DNA from: Utricularia gibba
Lineage: Eukaryota > Streptophyta > Magnoliopsida > Lamiales > Lentibulariaceae
DNA: 64,000 bases
Assembly: GCA_002189035.1 (NCBI GenBank)
Contig: NEEC01000011.1
Span: forward strand, 1,116,001-1,180,000
Reading direction: 5' to 3'
Each line of letters opens with the position of its first letter. The stretch's first letter is position 1. The notes below the pieces were generated by a model, which worked only from the letters and a program-made list of their open reading frames with translations, made no database searches and was not told where the DNA came from. Made by a program: the position numbers and the translations under genes. Of the stretch, positions 35,100-47,439 are shown in pieces.

Positions 35100-37465
35100 C
35101 ACGTAAGAGTGAGTTTCAAGTAAGGTGGATCTTGGATGACTTGAAAGGGCTTGACCCTCAACTCTACACCCATCGGATTTATTTGGAAACTAAGGCAAGA
35201 CCAATTGTGCAACCACAAAGGCGGGCGAATCATATGCTAAAGGAGGTGATTAAAAACGAAATTTCAAAATTACTAGATGCTAATATTATCTACTTTATTT
35301 CAGATAGCCAATGGGTTAGCCTAGTACACTGCGCACCAAAGAAAGGAGGCATGATAGTGACACAAAATGAGAAGGGAGACCTCATCCCCTTGCGCAAGGT
35401 GACTGGCTGGAGGATTTGTATTGATTTTCGGAAACTCAATGATGCCACCAGAAAGGATCATCACCCATTGCCCTTTATTGATCAAATTCTGGAAAGGTTA
35501 AGTAACCAAACTTTCTATTGTTACCTTGATGGTTATTTTGGATATTTTTCAGATTCCAATCCATCCGGAAGATCAACATAAGACCATGTTTACTTGTCCT
35601 TTTGGCACCTTTGCATACAAGAGAATGCCCTTCGGTTTGTACAATGCTCCTGAAACTTTTCAGTGTTGCATGACAGTCATTTTTTCAGAACATGTGGAGA
35701 AGATCATAGAGGTATTTATGGATGATATATCTGTTTATGGGGCTGATTTCGATTCATGTTTGCAGAACTTAGGTATCATTTTGGAGAGGTGTATTGAATG
35801 CAACTTGGTACTCAATTGAGAGAAATGTCATTTTATGAACATCACATTTCTTCCAAAGGCATTCAAGTGGATCCACCAAAAATCGAGGTGATTGAAAAAT
35901 TACCAACGCCAACTACAGTAAAAGGGATCAGAAGCTTCTTGGGGCATGCAGGATTTTATAGGAGGTTTATTGCTAATTTTTCTCGCATTTCTCACCCACT
36001 AACACCGCTGCTTGCGCAAGACGCGGAATTTTGTTTTGATGAAGAATGTGTGCATGCCTTCAACATGCTGAAACAAGCTCTTATTACTGCACTCATTCTT
36101 CAACCACCAGATTGGACCTTGCCATTTGAACTGATGTGTGATGCAAGTGATTGTGCTGTAGAGACTGTTCTCGGATAGAAAAAAGACAAGGTAATTCATG
36201 TGATTTATTATACCAGCAAAACTCTCAATGTAGCCCAAAGGAACTATACAACCACAAAAAAGGAGTTGCTGGCAATTGTTTTTGCCATTGAAAAATTCAG
36301 ATCCTATTCATTGGGTGCAAAGGTGATTGTTCATATGGATCATGTAGCCTTGAAATATCTTTTGAGCAAGCAGGAATCGAAACCTAGGTTGATAAGATGG
36401 ATTCTACTTCTTCAAGAATTTGATATGGAAATTCGTGACAAGAAGGGCAAGGAAAATGGAGTAGCTGATCATTTTTCACACCTACAACTTGAAACAAGTG
36501 TGGAGGAGTTATCCATTGATGATTCTTTCCTCACAGAATGTATCCTTGCTGTCCAAGATAGCAATCTGCCATGGTATGCTGATTTTGTCAATTATCTCAT
36601 TGGAGGAGTCTTGCCCCAGAATCCGAACTTCAACCAGCAGAAGCGCTTCCTTGCACAAGTGAAGCATTGTTTTTGGGAAGAACCTATGCTTTTTGAATGT
36701 TGCGCTGACGGAATTATCAGAAGATGCCTACCATTAGAGAAGGTAAGGGACGTAGTTTGACACTGCTATTCATCACCATATGGAGGGCATGCAGCAACAT
36801 CAAAAACACTCTTCAAAATTCTTCAATTTGGATTTTATTTGCCCACCATGAATCATGATGTGAGGGAATTTATTCAAGCATGCGAATCATGCCAGCATGC
36901 AGGTTCTATTTCCAGGAGAGATGAAGGACCCATGACATATATCCTGGAGGTGGAAATTTTCGATGTGTGGGGGCTGGATTTTATGGGACCCTTCCCATCT
37001 TCTTATGGCAACACACAAATTCTTGTGGCAGAGGATTATGTCTCAAAATGGGCAGAAGCTATTGTGGTTCTAACAATTGATGGAAGAGCTATAATTAAAC
37101 TCTTCAAACAAATCATTCTACCTAGGTTTGGAGCCCCAAGATACATCATACGTAATTGAGGAAAATAGTTCATTGAAAGAGAATTCCGGAAGCTCTTGCA
37201 TAAGTATGGAGTGACACACAGGACCTCAACCCCATATCACCCACAAACCTACGGACAAGTGAAGGTAACTAACAGGGAATTGAAGAGGATTCTGGAACGT
37301 ACGGTGGCCAAAACCCGCAAGGATTGGGCAACCATATTGACTGATGCTCTATGGGCTTGTCGCATAGCGTATAAGACTCCCTTGGGGACCTACTCTTATC
37401 GTTTGGTTTATGAGAAAAGTACCCGTGGTTTGCTTGTTGCCACACAAAAACACCATATTGACTGA
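35100..37465 (+). pseudogene. Athila-like Ty3-gypsy pol remnant (RT, RNase H, integrase)
   Basis: Reverse transcriptase begins with ARPIVQPQRRANHMLKEVIK, GWRICIDFRKLNDATRKD and, after a frameshift near 35,550, PFGTFAYKRMPFGLYNAPET, then EVFMDD (the YxDD site). RNase H follows ([20 protein letters not shown], then [32 protein letters not shown]). The integrase shows a decayed HHCC finger (CESCQHAG), DVWGLDFMGPFPSSYGN and [20 protein letters not shown]. Two integrase catalytic residues are gone: the SDGG block reads RN followed by a stop, and the Glu of GQVEV is Lys. The protein ends abruptly at SYRLVYEKS. The mix of blocks is typical of the Athila lineage. No env-like gene is recognised. Confidence 0.9.
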
Positions 37466-37550
37466 TACATTACATGTTCCAGTGGATCTCTCCAACCACC
37501 TCCCATCTTGATGAGAAAGTACCTGTGGTTTGCTTGTTGCCACACAAAAA
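37410..37550 (+). repeat. Short direct duplication at the integrase end
   Basis: About 40 bases containing GTGGTTTGCTTGTTGCCACA occur at about 37,411 and again at about 37,513, with two small differences. The phrase ACCATATTGACTGAT also appears twice (37,330 and 37,450). This patchwork looks like template switching during reverse transcription and marks where the pol frame is lost. Confidence 0.7.
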
Positions 37551-37731
37551 CAAGCGATTGCTCTTTTAGTTTATTTTATTTTCAATTCTCTCTTGCATTG
37601 TTTTTCTTTTCTTCTTTCTCTTCAATAAGCATAGGTGCAATATATACTTTCGAGGAAAAATCCCACACTATTTGACATATGATGAAAGGTGAGTGTTTCT
37701 ACTCATCTTGAAGACAAGATGTCATTTAAGT

Positions 37732-37756
37732 GGGGGGAGGGAGGGGGGGGGGGGAG
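37732..37756 (+). other. Polypurine tract / G-run
   Basis: A 25-base stretch of G with a few A, after the phrase TCATTTAAGT. In Athila and Tat elements a 'TTTAAGTGTGGGG' tract is the polypurine primer for plus-strand synthesis. Here it has expanded and could form a G-quadruplex. Confidence 0.6.
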
Positions 37757-38930
37757 TACTTGACTCTTTAGATTGTTTTTTTTTTTGTACCTTTTTAAAA
37801 GAATTTTTTTTCAAATTTTGGCATATATTTCATTGATCAACTCCTTGCATTTTGTGTTTTGTTGGAATCTAGACATTTGTTTTTAGTATTATTTTTTTGA
37901 GATAATTAATGTAAATTAGAATTTTAGTATGCCTATTAGTATATTGTTTTTTTTTTTGCATGCTATTCACTTTATGCCCCTTGCGCAAGCTACATAGCCC
38001 TAGTTTCTTGGTGAGAAGGATATTTTTTATTCTCTTTTCATTATGAGTGCCCTGAATGTAGAGTAATCATAGACTTGTTCTTGTGCATACTGTTGAGTTA
38101 TTCTACAGGTCTTGTGCAAAAGGATTGGGGTATTAGGATTTATCATGTTTTATCCCAATATCCTACCTTGAATCCGCTTAGTGAGCCCCGCTTGGCCTGA
38201 AACCTTTTATTTGATTCACCACATCAGAAGCCAAATCCGTTTTCATGATTATAGCCTACTGCAATTTCTCTTGACCCAAGGAATGAGCATCTAGAGAATA
38301 GTTATGTTTGTTTGCTTGCGCAAGTTGCACAATTAGGAGCTTTATTACAAAAGAAGAAAAGTAAAGAGCAATTTTCAATTCATTGATTAAGCTCTATCTC
38401 AATAATTTATGAAGTTATTTTCAACAACATCCTGTCCATTTGGGAGTTTGTAGCAATATTAATGTGGTTCACCTCACAAATTCTATGATAACTCAGGGTT
38501 ACAATAACAAAAAGAGGACACAAAAAACCTATTGATTTTATAACAACTGAATCGGTAGATTTTACAAGCACCAAATGTAAGAGTCAAACTGATTTTGGAT
38601 TTTGGCTGTAGGTTGAAGACTTGGCCATATAACTCTAGATCATGTATGTAGAGCCAAAATCATTGTCAATAATCAAAACGCTTCACCAAGAGAATGATAC
38701 TTGGTCTTCACAACGAGAATTACTATAAAAATGGATTCTTGACTTGCAAGAAAGTGTCTCACAAGTAGCATCATTCTTAAATCCCTATCTTGAAATATAT
38801 AAAATAAATCACTCATGAGGTTACTAAATGAGATTATTTTTTAACAAATAAACCATGACCTAACACATGTTATTTAATTTTCAAGCCCAAATGCTTCACA
38901 ATCTCCCCATTAATTTCACAAAATCTAGAC
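37757..38930 (+). other. 3' non-coding part of the gypsy element, then spacer
   Basis: No coding frame. The stretch 37,970-38,330 contains two more CTTGCGCAAG palindromes and therefore probably still belongs to the Athila-like element (3' untranslated region or LTR). From about 38,400 the DNA is AT-rich with no assignable feature. Confidence 0.4.
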
Positions 38931-38932
38931 CA

Positions 38933-39088
38933 TTCACTATTGACTTTTTTGCAAACACTAAAAATGATTGCTCTATGTAAATCAACCTAGACTTATTGCT
39001 ACTATATTTATTTTTGTATAATATTTATTTCTAGGTTGATTTACATAGAGCAATCATTTTTAGTGTTTGCAAAAAAGTCAATAGTGAA
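38933..39088. repeat. Perfect 58-bp inverted repeat (hairpin)
   Basis: Bases 38,933-38,990 are the exact reverse complement of 39,031-39,088, separated by a 40-base AT-rich loop. The arms begin TTCACTATTGAC and end AATCAACCTAG. No mismatch was found in 58 positions, whereas all other repeats around it are heavily diverged, so the structure is recent or maintained. It could be a small foldback element, a hairpin-RNA locus, or an assembly or template-switch artefact. No target duplication could be confirmed. Confidence 0.95.
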
Positions 39089-39400
39089 AGGAAAGATTTA
39101 TGGTACAGACTGCTAGAGTAGAAAAATGTATACACAATTAAAGTTTTGAGTAAAACATAAATGGAGTACACAACTTGAGCGAATAAAACAAGTAACCAAA
39201 TTTCAAATCTCTTAATTAATGGTTTTAATGTCATTTTCTTTCATCTCAACTGATAAACGAGAATCAGCTAGCTAAAGCATGAAGTGATTTAAACATTCAT
39301 GACAAGATTAAAATCTGCAAGACATGAAGTCAGATACCGTTAAGCTAATGTCATGAAAATAAAAATAGTTCTAGTGATTCATCACCCTTAGATTGTCTTC
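39089..39400. other. Spacer, nothing recognised
   Basis: AT-rich DNA with no domain and no repeat that I could match. Confidence 0.4.
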
Positions 39401-39890
39401 AACGTTCAAGCCTCATTCATGTTGCTCCTTCCTCTAGCAGGTGAACAACACCAGGAGCCCTCTCACTCTTTCGTAGTTTCTATCTCGTCTAAGCTTCACC
39501 CTTCACCATATAGAATGCCAATCATGTTGTTTCTTCAACCTTCTTGGTGGAAGTTTACTTGTTCTTCCTATCCTCCTTTTTCCTTCGCAAATCACGGGAA
39601 AAATATCTTTTCCCCACGAGAGCTTCCTCTAGCTGGTTGCTAGCTCTCTAACTCAGGCCGCCACCCTCTTCTTCTTTTTTTTTTCTCTCTTCAACTTTAG
39701 CTTCTCATTAGGATCTGTATTTCTAATTTTACCTCTGTTCTAAAAAATTACCGCATAGGCTGATTAAATCACACCGCCTAACCTAAATGGGCTGGACCTA
39801 TGCACTCCATGGAGAAATAGACACACTTTGACATCAAATTAACAAAAAATATGGATCAATTCAAATTTTCTTTATGCTAAATTGGAGACC
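39400..39890 (-). repeat. Repeat R4, inverted partial copy
   Basis: Reverse-complement match to 49,440-49,720, with weaker similarity to 51,280-51,500 and 54,750-54,900. Shared landmarks in the R4 direction are ATGTCAAAGTG, CATGGAGT, GGTAAA and AAGCTAAA or AAGTT. It is non-coding apart from a 74-codon plus-strand frame (39,419-39,643) without similarity to anything I know. Confidence 0.55.
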
Positions 39891-40760
39891 ACATACTATA
39901 GGTTATTCCTTCCCTCCCCCACCCCAATTCAAATATTTCTACTCTATTCTTACTAAAAGCTAAAAATAAAAACATTAAAAAAAAGCATAATATCACTCTT
40001 TAGGATCTTTACCATCAAAGATTTGTACTAGACACTCCCACATTAATGACTAAGGAACCATGAAACAGTTAGAAGGAAATGTGTTTGATTTGATTTATGT
40101 TAGGGTTCACTAAAAAGAATTCAATTGTCTTCAATATGCAAATGATGAAGGTATGTGAGGATTTTGACTATCAAACAATTGGATATATTATAGAGGTAAA
40201 TAATTTATTAATATATTATTTATTTTTCTATTTATAAACATTTTCAATACTTTTAACATTTAGATACTCGAATAATTGAATGGTTAGTTAGTTATTGTTG
40301 CAATTTCCTAATCACTATTAATGTGATCAATAGATGATGTATTTGAATCCAATTTGCAAGGCCAAAATTATGACGATGAACAAGCTGCTACACGTGCTTC
40401 CGACTTGGCCGCACTAAGGCACGGGGACGATAGATAACCCTACGCTTCCCCATAATCTTGCTTCCATTTTTGTTTCAATAGTAGAATTAAGGTTTAGGGT
40501 TTATTATAAGATATATGAGAAGGAGGTTAGAGAAATGAAGAGCCAAACAAGGGAAGAATATATGGGTTGGTTGGGGTGGTAAATTTAAATGCCCAAAGTA
40601 CAAATTTAAAATCTCAAGAATAGTAATCGGCTTTCTAATGGAGTTTCCAAGTATAGAAGGGTGGTGAGGTAAGCAAGGGTGTCATTTGAAGCAGGCAGAA
40701 GGTGTATGTGGGTGTGTAAGATCATAATTGCACATATGAGGCCTGATGGGAACTGGAGTT
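39891..40760. other. Spacer with one unassigned exon-like stretch
   Basis: Mostly AT-rich. At about 40,328-40,437 the plus strand reads NYDDEQAATRASDLAALRHG before a stop, at a noticeably higher GC content. It could be the tail of a transposase or a gene fragment; I cannot assign it. Confidence 0.3.
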
Positions 40761-42117
40761 AGTTTGATTGTTTTTTATGGTCACACTAATCAAATAACAA
40801 CTCATTTAAAAGTTTTTTCATAATTTACTTTTAAGTAACACTAACATATAAACCACTTAAAATTGAGAATGCTTGATTGATATATATTACAAGTTAAAAA
40901 AAAAACTAAGTTGATTTGATTTGATTTTATTGACTTATTTTTCAATACTAAAGACTATTTTACCATTTTATTAAATAATAAAAAAATTTCTTTTAATTTA
41001 CAAACACCTATCAATACATACTAATCCTAAAATATATGTGTAAGTTTAGGTATTTTCGCTCTCTCAATAATTATACCAATTACATAATAGGAAATTAAAT
41101 TTTTTTATTAAAAAAATAAAAATGGAATCGAACAAAGACATATGTCTGTACACAAAAGAAATACATCAATTTTGGTCTAAGTAATAACATGTATCATGTG
41201 TTAAGACTCTTGATTGTTCTAACAAGAATGATTTTTTCAACATCACCGTCCAACTCTATGAAGCTTTCAAGATACGAATGTTATCTAACAATATTCATGA
41301 AATCACATAAAGTAGGAGTGTTAGCACCTTGACTTACTAATGAGTTGGATAAAGAGTAATCTAAATAGTATATTGAAGAAAATTATTCATCTTGATTGTA
41401 ATGTCAAATACTAACCTCCTGTATTTCTCATGACTCTTCACATGCAATAATAAATGGAATATCCAGCAAGATTTGACACGGATTTTAGTTTAGAAGTAAA
41501 AGTTCTACAAGATCCTCGTGCTCAACATGTTTTCTTGAGACCAGTGGAATTAAATTATAGGATCGTCTAAACATGTTATTTTCTTTTAAACCATGTGTAT
41601 GAATTCTTCTATGCTGGGATTTCAACTTGTGCTTATATGGTAAGGTGTATCACGACTACTTGTATGATGCTGCATTCTTTGGAGAATTTTCCCAGTTTCC
41701 ATACCACCAAGTAGAAGAAGTTATTGCAATAATCAGAGAGAAATTAATAGCTTTTTGATCAACAAATGAGTGATCCTTTCTTGAGTTTTCCACATCCAAC
41801 ATATACCTAAAGAATCAAAGAAGCATTTAATATTTAAATACATCAAAAAAAGCAATTAGAAAAAACATTAAAACTGGTGTAGTCGAATGAAATCAGGAAA
41901 TAATGCATGTCGATGACTTCAAAACAAATGAACAAAGCAAACACTTTCGAATATTTTTAATCTTTTACTATCACTCATCATTACCATAATATTTCATTTC
42001 ATCATATTCAGCAGCGTAACATGATCAAGAATGACTGAAGGGTCAAATTAAAATATTTTAAAATAATTAATTAATAATACTGTTAATTAATTCATATTAT
42101 ATTTAATTAATATATTG

Positions 42118-42174
<57 letters not shown>

Positions 42175-45150
42175 CAATTATTTCTAAGAAATAAGATAGA
42201 GTCATGACCCTACCTGGCCCAAGCTACATTCTATCGCAGATTCTCTTCCAATCTACTCTTGCATATTCATCCATATCTTTTAATCCTTTTTCATATTACA
42301 GCATGCAAACTTTAAGGATTGAAACTTATATCGATCATATTTACACCATGTAATCGTTTCACATGGGGCACATCTTGTTGAGAGCTCATTTCGTTTAACA
42401 TTATAATTTGTTCAATGTTAAGAATGACACTAATTTATATAAAAATGAATGATTTAAAAAACATAAGTATATTTTCTTGAGAATGTTACTTTTTTTCAGT
42501 GGCATTGTACAGAGTGTTTGTTGCAATATTGATGAGAGATCAATGAAGTTATTGTGGAATGGACAAAAGATCACTTTCCTAGTTGAGGCCATTTCTTCTT
42601 ATTTTAAGCCATGAAATGTGACTCATATTTGTCAACAACTTTGCAGTTGATGTGCCAGTATTCAGCTACACAATAGAATAGAAAAATTGGTCCAAGAAGA
42701 AAGTTTTATACCTATCTTTTCCATTAAAAACTAACCTCCATTCATAAGATGAGGTTGAGTTTATGAATATAGCTTGTAGTTTTAATTGGATTTCTCGAAA
42801 TCCGTTCATCTTTGAGTGACGTTTCATCCGTGGTTTTTTTACTTCGAGGTTTTCACATAAAATTTGGTATTGTTTTTGTTTTTGCATCAATACCACATAA
42901 ACACAAACTTATTTTGAATCAAACACAATTCATATCAAGCTACTCCTTGATCTTTCTTCTTTGATATTTTTAAGCTATATGCTAAAATATAATAGTGTTA
43001 GTTAAAAATGATTATTTATCATGTATTTGACTCTAACAATTACAAGTCATTCGAAAAAACAAGAGGAAAGAAAATTGTACTGAAAGCAAGGAAGAAGTGC
43101 TAGAATCAGTTGAAAAAGGCAATTTGAAGAAAAGAGGGGTAGAAATGAGCAAAAATGAAAATCAAGCGATACAGGCAACAAGAACACGAAGCACAATGGG
43201 TGAGTGCTTCGGTCATGGTCCCTGATAAGCGGTGTAAACGAATTCAAAAATCTGTGGAATTCAACCGTGTAGTTTATCTGATGCACTTGAGATTAATGCT
43301 GTGCTTGAAGGGTAAAAGCGTGTATATAGGTTGGGGTAAGGATAAAAACCCTATAACTAAATCAGTTTAACTGTAGAGTTAGTTGTAAAGTTTCTATTGA
43401 ACTTGGTTAATTAGGTACTTATTTAAAAATTATGGGATTTCATGAAAATATTCTTGGGTTGAAAGGAAAGACTTTAAAGGATTGGAGTTTGGGAAAAACT
43501 AAAACAGAATGATTGGCTATCATGAAGTTTCATTCTTTTTGAGTTCATGTCCTAACTATCTATTCTACGTGATTTTTCATGCTTAAGGTAGGGATTTTCA
43601 CTATTTGTATTCATGATTTGTAGCTTGCATATCTAGCTTCCAAAACAAAATGAATGCTTTTATTGGGGCTTTAGGTAAGAAGATATAATTTATGCAAAAA
43701 CATTGTTGATTTTGAGAGGTTTTTCTATATAAAACCGATGTGAGTCCATAAAGAAAAATACTTACTTTCAAATGAGGTATTAGTGAGTGATTTTCATAAC
43801 ATATATGAATTTTCAATGAATTTAGAATTAATACTACAAGTCTTATTGCTTGATGCCTATTTGTTTGATTATGAGTTTGTTCTTTAATATGAAGCTATGA
43901 TTAAAATGATATATAATAAAAACAGTTTTCAAATTATGTGAATAGAATAAGTTTTAAAATTGTAAAATTATTTTGTATGATTGTATATATTATATTAAAG
44001 TAAAATACATTTTAATATATTAAATTATTATATAATTTAATGTTATTGTATAAAGATATTTTTAAAGTAGATAAAAAGAGAATACTATAATTTTTTAATT
44101 AATATTTTATTTAATCACGGAAACAGAAACTCAAGAAATTTGATAATTTATAAAGTTAATCATAAAATCTAAATTTTTAATTTTTAATTTTTAAAACGGT
44201 TCAAGATTAGAATTTTAAAAAATTAACATAATCACTTTAGAAATTTTGTACACAAAATAGGCCCTATGTTTTTGTGAGATAGAAAATGTTGGGAGAGTTA
44301 TTGATGCACACCTTCATATGACTAGCATTCGGAAGACAATTCGAACTGAGGATTGACCACATGTAATGAAGGAGATTATGCGTTAAAAATTATGGAAGAA
44401 TGACCTAACTTCTACCAACTGGTTTTAATGGAGTGAGTGGCAGGCCTTCCATCAATCCCCTGAAATAGAAATCAGTTTCACTTATTCTATATAATGTCTG
44501 TTTGGCATGATTTTTTTGAATCTCTCGTCTTTTAATAATATTCAAATTATTTTTCATGCCTCTTTGTTTTAAAATTTTGTGGTCATGACCACTTATTATA
44601 TTTCAAAAGACATTAGGCATGAGGAGGAAGCCTAAGTCAAGATCCATGATTGCGAAAAAACACTGATCGATTAGACCTATTCAGATGTCTGTAACTTTGT
44701 AGTCTATTATACAATTGCAGAACTTTCGTGTTATTTTGAAAGCTATATAAATCTAGGTAAAGTTTACTAGCTGAATACCTATGGATAATCTGTAAGAAAC
44801 GTGTTTATGAGCAACTTGGTCAATGTCCTTATTATTAAGGCTTGACTCTTTTTTCCCTTATTTCCCATATGTTGGCATCTCAACTGTGTAGGTTTTCTAT
44901 TTTCAAATTCTCATTTATGAAATAAGTAATGTTTTTTCTTCTTTTCTTCGTGTTTAAGGGTTAGATAGAAATATAGAACGGAAAGGGTGTTATGTCTTGT
45001 TGTGATAAAAAGGCATGACATCATGACTCTCAAAAAATTATATTTTGATCATGATATTAGTAAAATATTTTATTATCAAACTCATATAATATTACTAAAA
45101 TAACTATAATAGATTATTGGACTCAAAACTTTCGAAAATAATAAGGATAG
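40760..45150 (+). repeat. Repeat R1, copy C (most complete)
   Basis: Contains in one piece the landmarks scattered over the other copies: the opening AT-rich part (ACATACTAATCCTAAAAT), the 41.4-41.8 kb segment related to the frame at 262-618, the 43.05-43.35 kb segment, the TTGACCACATG segment and the TTTTGATCATGATATT end. All candidate frames are broken here. An ATT microsatellite sits inside at 42,118-42,169. Confidence 0.75.
42118..42169. repeat. (ATT)n microsatellite, about 17 units
   Basis: Uninterrupted trinucleotide run inside R1 copy C. It is absent from the other copies, so it expanded after duplication. Confidence 0.95.
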
Positions 45151-45640
45151 TTCTATGCTTTAATACCATGGAATCAACAAATCCCACCTTATTTAGGTTT
45201 GTTTTTCATCATAAATGTAGATTTAAATATAAAAAAATATTGGATATCTAAATACTTAATAAATATCATTATTTATCGAGTATGTAGTAATTAACAAGTT
45301 TTATTTAATATAAAGTAATTTTTTATGTTCTACCAAACGAGCACTAAATGAACAGATACTCATGTAACAAAGGGATCATGTGTAGTTTGGAATCCAAAAA
45401 TAGTTGTGGAATAAATTAACTCAACTTTCAATGGCGTCATTTGCAGCCCTCCCATCTGCATTTCCCATGTTTCGTTTCTTACTTTCAAGTCCTCCTTTGG
45501 CTCCTCAAAAGGAATGTTTTACATGTGTATTATCTGTTTAAGTAATAAAAAAATATACTTACTTCATGCAAGAAGCAAAGTCTCAGTACAAATATTCATC
45601 CGCGTTGTGTCAACAAAATAAAAAATGATGTGGGCACATC
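45151..45640. other. Spacer, nothing recognised
   Basis: Unassigned DNA. It contains a short GC-richer stretch (45,430-45,510) with no frame of note. Confidence 0.35.
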
Positions 45641-46560
45641 TCTAACTCCATCTATGCCACTGATTATGATAAACCTATTCCCCTGAATATGATAAATTGC
45701 CCATCTCTAACGCCACCTATGCCATTGATTTTATTTTTAACTGGGAATATATTGTTTATATAATTCTAGTTTTTATGAAATATGAAATATTATTTAAAGG
45801 ATGATAAAATAATAATTATTTATTTTATCTATCAATACTATAAATTTTTGTGAAGAAATGATGATAATTTTGTAATTATATAACAACTCTAAAAATAATA
45901 AAAAATGCCGTACCAATGTGTTAAGGGCGAAAATCAGTATTGGGGTCAGAACCGATTTTCGGGTTATGAAGTTCGTCGGAGACGTCGAACATGGGGTATG
46001 GGTTTTATGCTTTGTTTGGTGTGTTTAATGAAAATAAAAGAAGGATGAAGATTTTTTACGTGGAAACCGTCGGAGAACGGAAAAGCCACAAAGCTGTCGA
46101 AGTTTGCCGGAAAATATCTTTACTAGACGGGAGTGGGAAAAATATAGGTTGGAGGGCTTAGAGTCCAACACATTCCCCTTCATGATTTCTCCTATGTATA
46201 GGAGAGGTCGATCTGACCAAATCCTAACTTCTATGGTTGGCAGTTGCTTTATGTGCTTGTACTATGATCCTACTTTTCAGATGATCGTCGCCTGTTCTGC
46301 CATAATTCAATCATTTTTCAGACTGTCTCTGGCACATATTGGTCTGTCGACCGGCGCCAGAGCACCTTTTGACAGTTTTTCAGAAGCTGATTAACCATAT
46401 CCGATTTGAACCCCAGTAGTTAATTAATTTTTCATTTTATAAATACAGGTTTGAAAATAAACAACAGTAAAAGGAAATTACGTTTTAAAATAATAAAAAC
46501 ATTGACTTTGTATCAATGATCCATTATGTAGAAGCACTATTATGTATGTGTGAATCTTAA
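45640..46560 (+). repeat. Segment shared with 29,701-30,080 (block C)
   Basis: Same order as in block B (CTATGCCATTGATT, ATTTTTGTGAAGA, TTTTAAAATAATAAA). It is split between about 45,910 and 46,425 by the insertion described separately. Confidence 0.65.
45910..46425 (+). mobile_element. ~515-bp GC-richer insertion, LTR-like
   Basis: This stretch is absent from the matching place in block B and is much richer in G and C than its surroundings. It contains TTTTACGTGGAAACCGTCGG with AAAAGCCAC, resembling the 'ACGTGGAAAACC...GAAAAACCAC' signature seen in LTRs of some plant retroelements. A 96-codon frame (46,104-46,394) has no recognisable domain. Edges are inferred by comparing blocks B and C; no target duplication was identified. 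Confidence 0.5.
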
Positions 46561-47439
46561 GAGTAAATTTACTTATCTAAGTTGTGAAAATATTATTATA
46601 AAGTAGTATTACTTTATAACAATTATAACATCGTTTCTCATTTAATGTGATTATAAAATCAGTTACATTACCAAATCTATTTAAGCTATTGTGATAATCT
46701 ATATTTTTTCCACATTCAATCCTAATCCTTACATCTCATACCCTGATAAACACATTAAACCAAATATGTCTTGATTACAATATCAGATTGAACCCTAAAT
46801 TTTGAATTTTCTCACATGTTTTTAGGGTTCTGTAATAATTAATAGCATTTTGGTAAAGAAAAGAATGCATATAACAAAACCAAAATTTAAATTAAATATT
46901 AAATAACATAGTAAAACAATTCTTATATAAAGATACTTGTAACGTAAAATCATAATACATACTAGACTATAATGCATAAAAACATGAAAATACAAAAAGT
47001 AAAATAAAAATTTGCTCAAAAGATGTATTTGTGGAGAAAGAAAGGTATTTATAGGATATGAAATCTGCATTGGTCTTTATGGATGAGTTGAATTATATAT
47101 TCTATTTATCTTTTATTCAGAATTTTTATTTAAATAATTATTTAAGACTCGAATGTGAGATCAAATCTTCATTAATAAACTTTCTTTTGGATCCAAATTC
47201 ATCCACACTCAAATTATCAATCGTTAAATCTTAATTTATTTTCAAATTGATCTCAAAATTCATAAAATATACTTTTTAAAAAAAATTAACATTAATATAA
47301 AGATAAAAAATTAATAAAAAGTAATGAGAAATTAAAATATAAATTAGATAAAAATAATTCTTAAAGATGATATAAAAATATGTTTTGAAACAAAGCGATA
47401 CAAAATCAATTATTAATAAACTGAAATTGCATATAACAT
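46561..47439. other. AT-rich spacer, nothing recognised
   Basis: Low-complexity AT-rich DNA without domains. Confidence 0.45.

Noticed and set aside
34842-35233. Minus-strand frames near the gypsy leader
   Set aside because: They overlap the plus-strand reverse transcriptase start and leader and show no domain.
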